Assembly (NCBI RefSeq): GCF_900106805.1
Contig: NZ_FNNP01000005.1
Span: 62,001 to 126,000, forward strand
Reading direction: 5' to 3'
Source: Ruegeria halocynthiae
GTDB lineage: Bacteria > Pseudomonadota > Alphaproteobacteria > Rhodobacterales > Rhodobacteraceae
Length of the DNA stretch: 64,000 nt
The notes under the pieces were generated by a model that worked only from the letters and a program-made list of their open reading frames with translations, was not told the DNA's origin and did not search any database. Below are positions 8,378 to 17,321 of the stretch, in pieces. The position numbers and the translations under genes are program-made. Numbering within the stretch: position 1 is the first letter of the stretch; each line of letters opens with the position of its first letter.

Positions 8378-9760
8378 ATGACCTTGTTCTTTGCCCCCGC
8401 CTCAGACCCATCACTGCCGCTGCATGTTCTGGCACAATCCGATCTGGAGGGCTGGTTGGCGGATCAACCGGACCCTGTACAGAGCTGGATTGCAGCTGAC
8501 GGATTTTCTGGCGCGCTGGGTCAAGCCCTTCTGATCCCCAGCCTGGATGGCACACCATCATGTGCGCTGGCAGGATATGGCACCACGGCAATACGGGCGC
8601 GAAAGCGGTTTCCCTTGGCCGCAGCGGCAGACTCCTTACCTAAAGGCACCTATCACATCGCCTCGGGCGTTCCCGTCGAAGCGCTTGAGGCCGAGTGCTT
8701 CGGCTGGCTCATGACTGGCTATGCCTTTGATCGATATGCGGCGCAAAGCCCGGCCAGCGCCGCGCTGATCGCCCCGGAAGGTGTGAACGCTGCACGGATC
8801 GAGATCATGGCGAATGCCGAGGCATTGACGCGCGATCTGGTCAATACACCCGCCTCGGATATGGGGCCTGAGCAGTTACAGCGCGCTGCTGAGACGCTGG
8901 CACAGGAATACGGTGCGGGCTGCTCGGTCATCAGCGGTGAAGCGCTGCTGGATCAGGGTTTTCCGATGATCCATGCGGTAGGACGCGCCGCTGAACAGGC
9001 GCCCCGATTGATCGAGATGAACTGGGGCAGCAGCGGTCCGAAACTGACATTGGTGGGCAAGGGGGTCTGTTTTGATACCGGCGGGCTCAATCTCAAGCCC
9101 GGCGCCTCGATGGGATTGATGAAAAAGGATATGGGCGGGGCCGCCAATGTCCTGGGTCTGGCCCGAATGATCATGGCGCTGGACATGAAACTACAGCTGC
9201 GGGTGCTGATCCCTGCGGTCGAGAACGCAGTTGCGGGCAACGCTTTCCGCCCCGGCGACATCCTGACGGCGCGCAACGGGCTGACAGTCGAGATCAACAA
9301 CACCGATGCCGAAGGGCGGTTGGTGCTTGCAGATGCGCTGGCGCTGGCGCACGAGGGGGCGCCGGATCTATTGATCTCGATGGCCACATTGACGGGCGCC
9401 GCTCGGGTGGCGTTGGGGCCCGACCTTGCGCCGTTCTACACTGATGACGACATCGCTGCTGATGCTTTGGCGCGCGCAGGACAAGCCGCCGCTGATCCGG
9501 TCTGGCGGCTGCCTTTTCACAACCCCTACGAGGCCATGATCGAACCCGGTATCGCCGATCTAGACAACGCGCCGGCGGGAGGGTTTGCCGGGTCAATCAC
9601 CGCAGCGCTGTTCCTGCGTCGCTTTGCAGCGGACAGCCGTTACTTGCATTTCGACATCTATTCCTGGCAGCGCAGCAAGGAACCCGGCCACAGCAAAGGC
9701 GGCTTGGGGCAAGGTCCTCGCGCCCTGCTGACGGCATTACCAGAGATCCTTGACCTATGA
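8378..9760 (+). CDS. Leucyl aminopeptidase family (M17) metallopeptidase
   Basis: A 460-residue M17 aminopeptidase that removes N-terminal residues from peptides with two metal ions. The signature NTDAEGRL is at residues 308-315, and the metal or catalytic residues Lys228, Asp233, Lys240 and Asp251 are in GKGVCFDTGGLNLKPG and KKDMGG. The N-terminal domain is shorter and less conserved than in E. coli PepA, as in the second alphaproteobacterial M17 paralogue. Its last bases overlap the NlpC/P60 gene as ATGA, so the two are translationally coupled. This hints at joint turnover of peptides, possibly from peptidoglycan. Confidence 0.93.
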   Translation: MTLFFAPASDPSLPLHVLAQSDLEGWLADQPDPVQSWIAADGFSGALGQALLIPSLDGTPSCALAGYGTTAIRARKRFPLAAAADSLPKGTYHIASGVPVEALEAECFGWLMTGYAFDRYAAQSPASAALIAPEGVNAARIEIMANAEALTRDLVNTPASDMGPEQLQRAAETLAQEYGAGCSVISGEALLDQGFPMIHAVGRAAEQAPRLIEMNWGSSGPKLTLVGKGVCFDTGGLNLKPGASMGLMKKDMGGAANVLGLARMIMALDMKLQLRVLIPAVENAVAGNAFRPGDILTARNGLTVEINNTDAEGRLVLADALALAHEGAPDLLISMATLTGAARVALGPDLAPFYTDDDIAADALARAGQAAADPVWRLPFHNPYEAMIEPGIADLDNAPAGGFAGSITAALFLRRFAADSRYLHFDIYSWQRSKEPGHSKGGLGQGPRALLTALPEILDL

Positions 9761-10494
9761 CTCAGGCACGCATCATCCATCCGGTCATCAACCTGCTGCG
9801 CCAACCTGACGGCCCGCGCGACCGGCAGCTGTTGTTCGGCGACATAGTGACCGTAACCGAAGAACAAGTTGACTGGCGCAAGATCACGGCCAGAAAAGAC
9901 GGATATCAAGGGTGGGTCGCTGCAAAACATCTGGGCCCGATCGAGCCGCAGACCCACTGGATTGTGGCGGCCTCAACCCATGCCTATGAGCAGCCGGATA
10001 TGAAAAGCCGTGATCAAACCTCATTGAGCTTTGGCAGCAAGGTCCGAGCCCTGTCGGAACAGGACGGATTTCTGCAAACAACGCTTGGGTTCATTCCGGC
10101 GGTTCACGCGGTGCCCGCCTATTCCCGGCTGACCGATCCCGTTGCCGCAGCAGAACTGTTTCTGGGCACGCCTTATCTGTGGGGGGGCAACAGCCGGTTC
10201 GGGCTGGATTGCTCGGGCCTGGTGCAGGCTGCATTGCTGGCCTGCGGTATCCCTTGTCCGGGGGACAGTAGCGATCAGGAGCGCGAAGTTGGTCAGCTAT
10301 TGCCAACAGGCGAAGCCGAACAGCGTGGCGATCTTCTGTGCTGGAAAGGTCATGTGGCCTGGGTCGCGGCCAAGAACCTGCTGCTTCATGCCAATGCCTA
10401 TCACATGGCTGTTGCGCTAGAGCCTATGGATCAGGCGATTGCCCGCATTGCGGCGCAGGGTGATGGGCCGGTTACGGCGCATAAGCGGCTCTAA
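9757..10494 (+). CDS. NlpC/P60 family cysteine peptidase with SH3 domains
   Basis: A 245-residue protein with an SH3-like N-terminal half (about 1-120: LLFGDIVTVTEEQVDWRKI, then GYQGWV) and a C-terminal NlpC/P60 domain. The catalytic triad is visible as Cys152 in GLDCSGLVQ, His199 in KGHVAWV and His211 in LLHANA. Relatives of this build (DPP VI type) cleave gamma-D-Glu-diamino-acid bonds in muropeptides. No signal peptide is present, so a cytoplasmic recycling role is likely. The start overlaps the M17 gene by four bases, and the 3' end overlaps the convergent DUF2794 gene by four bases. Confidence 0.93.
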   Translation: MTQARIIHPVINLLRQPDGPRDRQLLFGDIVTVTEEQVDWRKITARKDGYQGWVAAKHLGPIEPQTHWIVAASTHAYEQPDMKSRDQTSLSFGSKVRALSEQDGFLQTTLGFIPAVHAVPAYSRLTDPVAAAELFLGTPYLWGGNSRFGLDCSGLVQAALLACGIPCPGDSSDQEREVGQLLPTGEAEQRGDLLCWKGHVAWVAAKNLLLHANAYHMAVALEPMDQAIARIAAQGDGPVTAHKRL

Positions 10495-10841
10495 TCCAGG
10501 TCAACCGCCCGGATCAGCTTGCGTTCCAGTACCCTGAGCACCGCCCGCAGATCATGCCCGCGTTTCAGGATGCGCCCATCCATGCCCACCACTGAATACA
10601 TCCCCTGTCGCAATCTCAGGCGAGGGTGTTTTTCGACACGGTATATCGGATGCTCGGCGGTGCGCCGGAAAATGGAAAACACCGCCATATCCCGCAGGTT
10701 AGATATCCCGTAATCGCGCCATTCACCGGCGGCGACCATTCGGCCATAGACAGACAGGATATGAGACATTTCGCGTCGATCAAACGCGATCGGCATCTGG
10801 GCAGAGCCGGGCCCGAACCGGCTGGGAGGCTGCATGTTCAT
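10491..10841 (-). CDS. DUF2794 family protein
   Basis: A 116-residue soluble protein matching the alphaproteobacterial DUF2794 family, of unknown function. Landmarks are FDRREMSHILSVYGRMVAAGEWRDYGI and the C-terminal VERKLIRAVDLD region. It is basic and has no signal or membrane segment. It is convergent with the NlpC gene (4-bp overlap) and 78 bp downstream of the ABC permease on the same strand. Confidence 0.85.
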   Translation of the reverse strand: MNMQPPSRFGPGSAQMPIAFDRREMSHILSVYGRMVAAGEWRDYGISNLRDMAVFSIFRRTAEHPIYRVEKHPRLRLRQGMYSVVGMDGRILKRGHDLRAVLRVLERKLIRAVDLD

Positions 10842-10919
10842 ACAACAAGCCTTGCCGGAAATCGCTGTCGAATCAAGCCCGACGCTAAATCGGTGTTGTA
10901 TTTTTGAAGCGCCCGACAG

Positions 10920-12584
10920 CTATCGCCGCCCAACCTGACGGCAAATCAGGATCACCGGCAGAAGCCCGACAGCCAGAATAACCAGCGACGGTACCGCCGC
11001 CCCCTCAAGCCGTTCGTCCGAGGCCAGACGGTAGGCCTGCACTGCCAAAGTGTCGAAATTGAAGGGCCGCATGATCAGCGTCGCGGGCAGTTCTTTCATC
11101 ACATCCACGAAAACGATCAGCAAGGCCGTCAACAGCGATGGTGTCAGGATCGGCAGATGTACCCGGCGCAGTGTGCCCAGCGGCGTCTGCCCCAATGATC
11201 GCGCAGCTGCGTCCATATTGGCGTGCACGGTGCTCTGCCCGCCCTCATAAGCGCTGAGAGCCGCCGCAAGGAACCGCACCATATAAGCCGCAACCAACAG
11301 CCAGATCGAGCCGGTTACCAGCAAGCCTGTTGAAATATCGAATGTTTTCCGCATCCAGCCGTCCAGCGCGTTATCAAAACCGGCAAATGGCACAATCAGA
11401 CCGACAGCAATTACCCCTCCTGGAACCGCATATCCCAAACGCGCCAGATACCCTGCGATGGCAGAACCCCGCCCTGGTCTGAGGCGCTGAAAGAACCCGA
11501 TACTGACCGCCGCGCTGACCGTGATCACCGCTGCGGTGCCAGCCAGGATCAGTGAATTGCGGATAAATCCCGCATACCGGGTCGTGAACAGGTTCTGCTC
11601 GGATTCAAGGCCCATCAGCACCAAGATGAATACCGGCAGCAGAAATCCAAACACCACAGGAGTTGCACAAAGCACAATGGCCGCCGCCGCAGGCCAACCC
11701 CTTAACCGCGTCGTAGCCTGTGCCCTGCTGTTTTTGCCTGCCTGATAGTATTTCGCTTTGCCACGCTGTGTGCGCTCAGCCACAGCCATGACCAGCGCAA
11801 AGGCAAGCAAACACAGCGCCAATTGCGCCGCAGCGGCGCGGTCGGCCATGGAAAACCAGCTGGTGTAGATACCGGTTGCAAAGGTCTGCACGCCAAAATA
11901 GGCCACTGTTCCGAAATCTGCGATGGTCTCCATCACCGCAAGCAATACGCCCCCCGCAATGGCCGGGCGGGCCATTGGCAGAGACACGCGCCAGAAGGCG
12001 GACCAAGGGCCATTGCCCAGCGCGCGGGCGGCCAGAAAGGCCGTCGCACTTTGCTGCAGGAACGCCGCTCGCGCCAGCAGATAGACATATGGATATAGTA
12101 CGAGGATCAGCATGACCGCCGCCCCCTCGGTCGAGCGGATCTCGGGGAACCAGTAATCGCGTGGCCCCCAGCCGGTTATGTTGCGCAGTGTGGATTGCAC
12201 GATTCCCGGGTGGTCGAGAATGAAGGTATAGGCATAGGCCAGCACATAGGCCGGGAATGCCAGCGGCAGAACCAGCGCAATCTCAAGAAATCGCACACCC
12301 GGAAACCGGGCCATTGTCACCAGCCATGCGGCCCCAACCCCGATCGAGAAAGTGCCCGCCGCAACCAGCACCACAAGGACAGCCGTTGTCAGCGCATATC
12401 CCGGCAAAACAGTCTCTAACAAATGGGAAACGGTATCGGTCCCGCCGGTTATAGCCGCCAGAATCACCGCGACCATCGGCAACAGGCAGGCTGCCGCGAC
12501 CGTATAAGAAATCGCAGCCACCAATCGCGTGCCCAGCGCACCGCGATTGCGTGTACCGTGTTCTGCGTATTCGATTTCGACCAT
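10920..12584 (-). CDS. Iron(III)-type ABC transporter permease, fused double domain (FbpB-like)
   Basis: A 554-residue inner membrane protein with about 12 hydrophobic segments and two copies of the binding-protein-dependent permease domain. The EAA-type loops are ALGNGPWSAFWRVSLPMARPAI in the first half and SLGQTPLGTLRRVHLPILTPSL in the second. This fused build is typical of FbpB/SfuB iron(III) permeases. Its binding protein and ATPase are not in this window, so it is an orphan here. ATG 12584 has only a weak ribosome site. It is isolated from the upstream PaaK-like gene by a terminator at 12653-12686. Confidence 0.88.
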   Translation of the reverse strand: MVEIEYAEHGTRNRGALGTRLVAAISYTVAAACLLPMVAVILAAITGGTDTVSHLLETVLPGYALTTAVLVVLVAAGTFSIGVGAAWLVTMARFPGVRFLEIALVLPLAFPAYVLAYAYTFILDHPGIVQSTLRNITGWGPRDYWFPEIRSTEGAAVMLILVLYPYVYLLARAAFLQQSATAFLAARALGNGPWSAFWRVSLPMARPAIAGGVLLAVMETIADFGTVAYFGVQTFATGIYTSWFSMADRAAAAQLALCLLAFALVMAVAERTQRGKAKYYQAGKNSRAQATTRLRGWPAAAAIVLCATPVVFGFLLPVFILVLMGLESEQNLFTTRYAGFIRNSLILAGTAAVITVSAAVSIGFFQRLRPGRGSAIAGYLARLGYAVPGGVIAVGLIVPFAGFDNALDGWMRKTFDISTGLLVTGSIWLLVAAYMVRFLAAALSAYEGGQSTVHANMDAAARSLGQTPLGTLRRVHLPILTPSLLTALLIVFVDVMKELPATLIMRPFNFDTLAVQAYRLASDERLEGAAVPSLVILAVGLLPVILICRQVGRR

Positions 12585-12652
12585 GATGCGTGTCTGACAA
12601 TCCCGAAGGTTCCGCCTTTAATCGACCAAAACGCTTGGAAATACCAGTGCGG

Positions 12653-12686
12653 CAAATAACAATTCTGCGGAAGCTTGTTCCGCAGA
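12653..12686 (-). terminator. Terminator at the end of the Liv/CoA-ligase operon
   Basis: A perfect 9-bp stem (12678-12686 with 12664-12672, five-base loop) 15 bases past the stop of the PaaK-like gene, followed on the minus strand by AATTGTTATTTG. The T tract is interrupted, so termination strength is uncertain, but the position fits the end of the eight-gene operon. Confidence 0.7.
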
Positions 12687-12700
12687 TCCAGTGCTGCACA

Positions 12701-13918
12701 TCAATCGTAGACGCGCTGATCCTCAATCACCAACCCGTCCTTGGGCAGAGAACCTGGGGCCACGACCTCTACCGCGCCCTTGAGTTTCAGCACCTCAACG
12801 ACCGATTTCGCGTAGGCGCCATCATTTTCGCAAGGGCTTTCGATCTGGACGGTCATCGTGTCCATTTCACCCTGCCGGGCCGCGATGACGCGTGCCTTGA
12901 CGATCTCGTCATGCTTGTCGACCAGTGCGGCCACCTGCTCGGGGCGCACAAACATACCCTTGATCTTGGTGGTCTGATCGGCGCGACCCATCCAGCCCTT
13001 GATGCGCATATTTGTACGTCCACACGGGGACTCACCGGGCATCATCGCCGAGAGATCGCCTGTGGCGAAACGGATCAGCGGATAATCGGGGTTGAACGTG
13101 GTCACCACAACCTCACCCACTTCACCCGGCGCGACCGGTGTACCCGTACCGGGGGTGACGATCTCGACGATTACATGTTCGTCGATGATCATTCCCTCCA
13201 TCGCGGGGCTTTCATAGGCGATATTGCCCAGATCAGCCGTCGCATAGCATTGCAAACAGGCAATGTCCCGATCCGCATATTCTTGGCGCAGCGACGGGAA
13301 CAGCGCACCTCCACCCACAGCAGCCTTCGAAAAACTCAGCGCCACGCCCATTGCGTCGGCTTTGTCCAGAATGATCTTGAGATAGTCAGGCGTCCCGGCA
13401 TAGGCGGTGCTACCCACATCGCGCGCGGCAGTCACCTGCAATTCAGTCTGGCCGGTTCCGGCCGGCAGGACCGAGGCGCCAACGGCCTGTGCGCCGCTTT
13501 CAAAGATCATGCCCGCAGGGGTCAGGTGATAACCAAAACAGTTCTGCACGATGTCGCCCGGTCCAACCCCGGCGGCATTCAGAAAACGCCCCATACGCCA
13601 CCAGTCATGATCGGTGCTGCCGGGCTCGTAAATCGGACCCGGAGACTGGAACACATGCTGAAAGTTTCGCGCTGGTTTAACCGTAAAACCACCGAATGGA
13701 GGCCGCCCGGCTTGAGCCTTGGTCAAATCCGATTTCCGCAACACTGGAAGCTGCGCCAATGCCTGCATATCTGTCACCGAATCCGCCTGAACTGCTGACA
13801 GGATATCGGCGTATCCCGGCGCTTTTTTGGCGCGGGCAATCTGTTCTGGCAGGGCGCGCGCATGATCTGCTGCGCGTTCATCGGCAGATCGGGTTTCAAG
13901 CTTGTCAAAATAAGTCAT
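12701..13918 (-). CDS. Phenylacetate-CoA ligase family (PaaK-like) AMP-forming ligase
   Basis: A 405-residue adenylate-forming enzyme of the PaaK group, which activates aryl or acyl carboxylates with ATP and CoA. Supporting segments are NCFGYHLTPAGM, CYATADLGNIAYES and the C-terminal KIKGMFVRPEQV, the usual hinge and C-terminal domain of PaaK. ATG 13918 is chosen because AAGGAGG lies eight bases upstream; the frame stays open further but without conservation. It is the last gene of the Liv operon, 19 bp after the livF-type gene. Phenylacetate itself is not demonstrated: no paa ring-oxidation genes are nearby, and many such paralogues have unknown substrates. Confidence 0.87.
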   Translation of the reverse strand: MTYFDKLETRSADERAADHARALPEQIARAKKAPGYADILSAVQADSVTDMQALAQLPVLRKSDLTKAQAGRPPFGGFTVKPARNFQHVFQSPGPIYEPGSTDHDWWRMGRFLNAAGVGPGDIVQNCFGYHLTPAGMIFESGAQAVGASVLPAGTGQTELQVTAARDVGSTAYAGTPDYLKIILDKADAMGVALSFSKAAVGGGALFPSLRQEYADRDIACLQCYATADLGNIAYESPAMEGMIIDEHVIVEIVTPGTGTPVAPGEVGEVVVTTFNPDYPLIRFATGDLSAMMPGESPCGRTNMRIKGWMGRADQTTKIKGMFVRPEQVAALVDKHDEIVKARVIAARQGEMDTMTVQIESPCENDGAYAKSVVEVLKLKGAVEVVAPGSLPKDGLVIEDQRVYD

Positions 13919-13937
13919 CGAAACATCCTCCTTCCAC

Positions 13938-14771
13938 CTACAGCCATCTCTTGCGGCGGCGGTATGAGCGTACGTCGCGAAAGCTTTTTCGGCCATCGTC
14001 CGACATGCCGAGATAGAATTCCTTAACGTCGGGATTTTCACGCAGTTCAGCAGCAGGACCGTCCATCACGACACGCCCGGATTCCAGAATATAGCCGTAA
14101 TGCGCGAACCTAAGAGCCACATTTGTGTTCTGTTCGGCCAGAAGGAAAGACACGCCTTCTTTCTCATTCAGGTCCTTCACAATGCCGAAAATCTCTTCGA
14201 CCAACTGCGGGGCCAAACCCATCGAGGGTTCGTCCAGTAAGATCGTCTCAGGCCGCGACATCAGCGCCCGGCCCATCGCTACCATTTGTTGCTCTCCACC
14301 CGAAGTATAACCGGCCTGACTGCGGCGACGTTCCTTCAGGCGCGGGAAGTAATTGTAAACCAGTTCCAGATCCCGCTGGATCGCAGCTGAACCATCCTTG
14401 CGGGTATAGGCGCCGGTCAACAGGTTTTCTTCGACGGTGAGGTGCTCGAAACAGTGGCGACCTTCCATAACCTGGATAACGCCTTTTTCTACCAGATCAG
14501 CCGGGTCGCTTTCGTGGACACTCTGGCCGCGATACTTGATCGAGCCTTTGGTGACCTCACCCCGTTCGGAATGCAGTAGATTGGACACCGCCTTGAGTGT
14601 GGTGGTCTTGCCAGCGCCGTTCCCGCCGAGCAAGGCCGTGATGCCCCCTTTGGGCACAGTCAGGCTGACACCTTTCAGCACGAGGATCACGTGGTTGTAG
14701 ATCACCTCGATATTGTTGACCTCAAGCAGGGTCTCCGCCTGCACGTCAGTGGTTTGTGCCGCATCCAGCAT
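13938..14771 (-). CDS. livF: Branched-chain-type ABC transporter ATP-binding protein (LivF)
   Basis: A 277-residue ABC ATPase of the LivF class. Walker A is GGNGAGKTTTL, the signature is SGGEQQMVAMGRAL and Walker B is TILLDEPSMGLAP. It carries about 30 extra C-terminal basic residues (GRKSFRDVRSYRRRKRW) beyond typical LivF. It works with LivG as the cytoplasmic motor of the importer. It is separated from the binding-protein gene by 112 bp that hold a strong hairpin, and followed closely by the PaaK-like ligase. The substrate class (amino acid, amide or aromatic acid) is not resolved. Confidence 0.92.
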   Translation of the reverse strand: MLDAAQTTDVQAETLLEVNNIEVIYNHVILVLKGVSLTVPKGGITALLGGNGAGKTTTLKAVSNLLHSERGEVTKGSIKYRGQSVHESDPADLVEKGVIQVMEGRHCFEHLTVEENLLTGAYTRKDGSAAIQRDLELVYNYFPRLKERRRSQAGYTSGGEQQMVAMGRALMSRPETILLDEPSMGLAPQLVEEIFGIVKDLNEKEGVSFLLAEQNTNVALRFAHYGYILESGRVVMDGPAAELRENPDVKEFYLGMSDDGRKSFRDVRSYRRRKRWL

Positions 14772-14849
14772 CAGCGCGTGTCCTCATGCCTGCCCGATAA
14801 GGGCGGTTCGTCAGGAGCGGCAGGCAAGCCACCGCTCCGGGAGTGTTGG

Positions 14850-14875
14850 CTGCCCCGGGGACGGCCCCGGGGCAG
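14850..14875 (-). other. Strong intercistronic hairpin after the binding-protein gene
   Basis: A perfect 11-bp GC-rich stem, 14865-14875 pairing with 14850-14860 around a four-base loop, nine bases past the stop of the substrate-binding-protein gene and before livF. There is no T tract. By analogy with other importers, such a hairpin could stabilise the upstream transcript or partly terminate, giving more binding protein than ATPase. Confidence 0.75.
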
Positions 14876-14883
14876 ATCGTGGC

Positions 14884-16167
14884 TTATTCGCAGCGGGGCG
14901 AGATGTTGTTTTCGGCCGCATAGGCTGCGGAATCTTCGGCGATCAGCTGGCCAATCACCTCGGCATCTGTCGCCTTGAACTCCTGGATCTGGTTCCAGGT
15001 TCCGGTTGAAGCATCCCATTGAACGACACCAACCAGACCCGGGCCGCCGTGATTCTCACAGCTGACCGAGAACTCAGGACCGAACCCGGACATGCCGAGG
15101 CCTTCCATCTTGGCGTTGGTCATTTCCAGCGCTTCCATACCATCACGCATCATCGCAGGGGTGATGTCCGCAACACTGTGCATCTCTTGCGCGGTCTTGA
15201 TGGCCTCAGAGGCCAACATCGCCGCATAGAGACCACGGTTATACTGAACCGCGCCCATCTGATCGCCCGCGCCCGCAGACTTGCCCGCATCGGCGACATA
15301 TTTCTTCAGGTCGTCATAGACCGGATAGTCATCACCCAAACCGGTGAAGGTCAGCGCCTTGTAGCCAGTGGCCTTGTCGCCCGCAGGCTCAACGTCGAAT
15401 TCGGCACCAGACCACCATACGCCAATGAAATTCTCCATCGGGAAGCGGATGTTGGCAGCCTCTTGCACGGCGACCTGATTCATCACGCCCCAACCCCACA
15501 TGACCACATAGTCTGGCTTTTCACGACGAATCTGCAGCCACTGCGACTTTTGCTCCTGACCGGGGTGATCCACCGGCAACAGGGTCAACTCGTAGCCGTG
15601 TTTCTCGGCCAGCATCTCAAGCGTGCGGATCGGTTCCTTGCCATAGGCCGAGTTGTGATAGACCAGCGCGATTTTCTTGCCACTCAGGTCTCCGCCGTTT
15701 TCATCCAGCAGATAATTGATCGCACCCGAGGCCCCGTTCCAGTAGTTGGCCGGATAGTTGAACACATTGCTGAACACTTTGCCATTTGCAGCCGAGGTGC
15801 GGCCATATCCCATCGTGTGCAGCGGAATGCCGTCAGCGGTCACTTTGGGGATCAGCTGATAAGTGATTCCCGTCGACAGCGGCTGATACACCAGCGCGCC
15901 TTCGCCTTTGGTGGATTCATAACATTCCACGCCCTTTTCGGTGTTATATCCGGTCTCGCATTCAACCACCCGCACCGGAACGCCGCCGATACCGCCATCA
16001 CGTTCGTTCAGTAGGGTGAAATAATCGTTGTAGCCATCCGAGAACGGAATCCCGCCCGCCGCGTATGGCCCTGTGCGATAGCTGAGGTCCGGGATCACTA
16101 GATCCGCCAGTGCGGGGCCTGAGGCCATCAGCGCGCTTAGCGCCAGGGTTACCAGTTTTTTGTTCAT
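14884..16167 (-). CDS. ABC transporter substrate-binding protein, LivK/type I periplasmic fold
   Basis: A 427-residue periplasmic binding protein of the branched-chain amino acid/amide/urea group (Peripla_BP_6). A signal peptide spans about residues 1-21 (MNKKLVTLALSALMASGPALA). ATG 16167 follows GGAGGAG by five to six bases; the frame is open upstream but overlaps the LivM gene. The mature protein shows the fold's typical segments YNDYFTLLNERDGGIGG and GKKIALVYHNSAYGKEP. It is the longest intergenic-flanked gene of the operon. Linked CoA ligases suggest a carboxylate ligand rather than leucine, but this is inference. Confidence 0.92.
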   Translation of the reverse strand: MNKKLVTLALSALMASGPALADLVIPDLSYRTGPYAAGGIPFSDGYNDYFTLLNERDGGIGGVPVRVVECETGYNTEKGVECYESTKGEGALVYQPLSTGITYQLIPKVTADGIPLHTMGYGRTSAANGKVFSNVFNYPANYWNGASGAINYLLDENGGDLSGKKIALVYHNSAYGKEPIRTLEMLAEKHGYELTLLPVDHPGQEQKSQWLQIRREKPDYVVMWGWGVMNQVAVQEAANIRFPMENFIGVWWSGAEFDVEPAGDKATGYKALTFTGLGDDYPVYDDLKKYVADAGKSAGAGDQMGAVQYNRGLYAAMLASEAIKTAQEMHSVADITPAMMRDGMEALEMTNAKMEGLGMSGFGPEFSVSCENHGGPGLVGVVQWDASTGTWNQIQEFKATDAEVIGQLIAEDSAAYAAENNISPRCE

Positions 16168-16241
16168 CGGGTGTCTCCTCCCTTGGTTGATCCGATGTTG
16201 GGTTCCGGGCTTTCCGCCCGTCTTCTGATTGGGCCTGCCCG

Positions 16242-17318
16242 CTAATGCGGGAACGGCCAGAGTCTGAGTTTCTCTTTCGCCACACGCCACAGCTGTGCCA
16301 ATCCATGCGGTTCGAGGATCAGGAATGTGATGATCAGCGCGCCGACGATCACCAGCTGAAGGTGGGCCACAATATCCGTAGGCCAGCCCAGCACATCGAC
16401 GCCGACGACTTTCAGAACCACGGGCAGCAGCACAAGGAAGGCAGCACCCGCGAAGGAACCAAAAATAGAGCCTAATCCACCGATAATGACCATAAACAGC
16501 ACCAGGAATGATTTCTGGATACCGAAGACTTCTCCGACTTCGACCGCGCCCAAATAGACTGCAAAGAAAAGCGCGCCGGCGATGCCAACAAAGAACGAAC
16601 TGACGGCGAATGCGGTCAATTTAGCCTTGAGCGGGTTCACACCGATGATTTCAGCCGCGATATCCATGTCGCGTATGGCCATCCAGGTGCGGCCTGTAGT
16701 GCCGCGCGTCAGGTTTCGCGCGATGATCGCGCAGAAACTCAGGAAGATCAGGCAGAACAGATAGGTCGCCCAGGCCGGAGCGTTTGGCCCCGTTATGATG
16801 ATCCCAAACACATCCCGTTCCGGTGCGTTGATCTGGCCCGAAGCCGAGTAGTTGTAGAACCACGGCACCCGGTTGAACAGCCACACAAGGAAGAACTGCG
16901 CCGCCAGCGTGGCTACGGCCAGATAGAACCCTTTGATCCTCAAGCTTGGCAGGCCGAACAAGACGCCGACAATGGCCGTGATCCCTCCGGCCAGCAGGAC
17001 ATGAATGAACATGCTGACATCCGGAAAGGCCGTCATCAGCTTGTAGCAGGCGTAAGCCCCCACAGCCATGAACCCGCCGGTACCTAGTGACACCTGACCG
17101 CAATAGCCCACCAGAATGTTCAGCCCGATGGCCGCGATCGCGTAAATCAGAAAAGGCAGCAGCAGGGCGTTTGCCCAATAGTCGTTGATGATGAACGGAA
17201 TGATCCCGAACGCCACAGCCAGAACGACATAATAGCGATACCGGTCAAACTTGATCGGGAATGTCTGACTGTCAGCTGTGTAGGAGGTTTTGAAATCCCC
17301 GGCCTCACGATAGAACAT
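16242..17318 (-). CDS. livM: Branched-chain-type ABC transporter permease (LivM)
   Basis: A 358-residue inner-membrane permease with about ten hydrophobic segments. It has the LivM motif AIGLNILVGYCGQVSLGTGGFMAVGAY and the cytoplasmic coupling segment GRTWMAIRDMDIAAEIIGVNPLKAKLTAFAVS. It pairs with LivH to form the translocation channel. It begins three bases after the small membrane-protein gene and is followed by 74 bp before the binding-protein gene. Confidence 0.92.
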   Translation of the reverse strand: MFYREAGDFKTSYTADSQTFPIKFDRYRYYVVLAVAFGIIPFIINDYWANALLLPFLIYAIAAIGLNILVGYCGQVSLGTGGFMAVGAYACYKLMTAFPDVSMFIHVLLAGGITAIVGVLFGLPSLRIKGFYLAVATLAAQFFLVWLFNRVPWFYNYSASGQINAPERDVFGIIITGPNAPAWATYLFCLIFLSFCAIIARNLTRGTTGRTWMAIRDMDIAAEIIGVNPLKAKLTAFAVSSFFVGIAGALFFAVYLGAVEVGEVFGIQKSFLVLFMVIIGGLGSIFGSFAGAAFLVLLPVVLKVVGVDVLGWPTDIVAHLQLVIVGALIITFLILEPHGLAQLWRVAKEKLRLWPFPH

Positions 17319-17321
17319 GTC

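Noticed and set aside
12590..13798. Open frame of 402 codons opposite the PaaK-like gene
   Set aside because: Antisense to a clear gene, with composition typical of shadow frames and no conserved motif.
15019..16014. Open frame of 331 codons opposite the binding-protein gene
   Set aside because: No motif, and the opposite strand is a certain gene.
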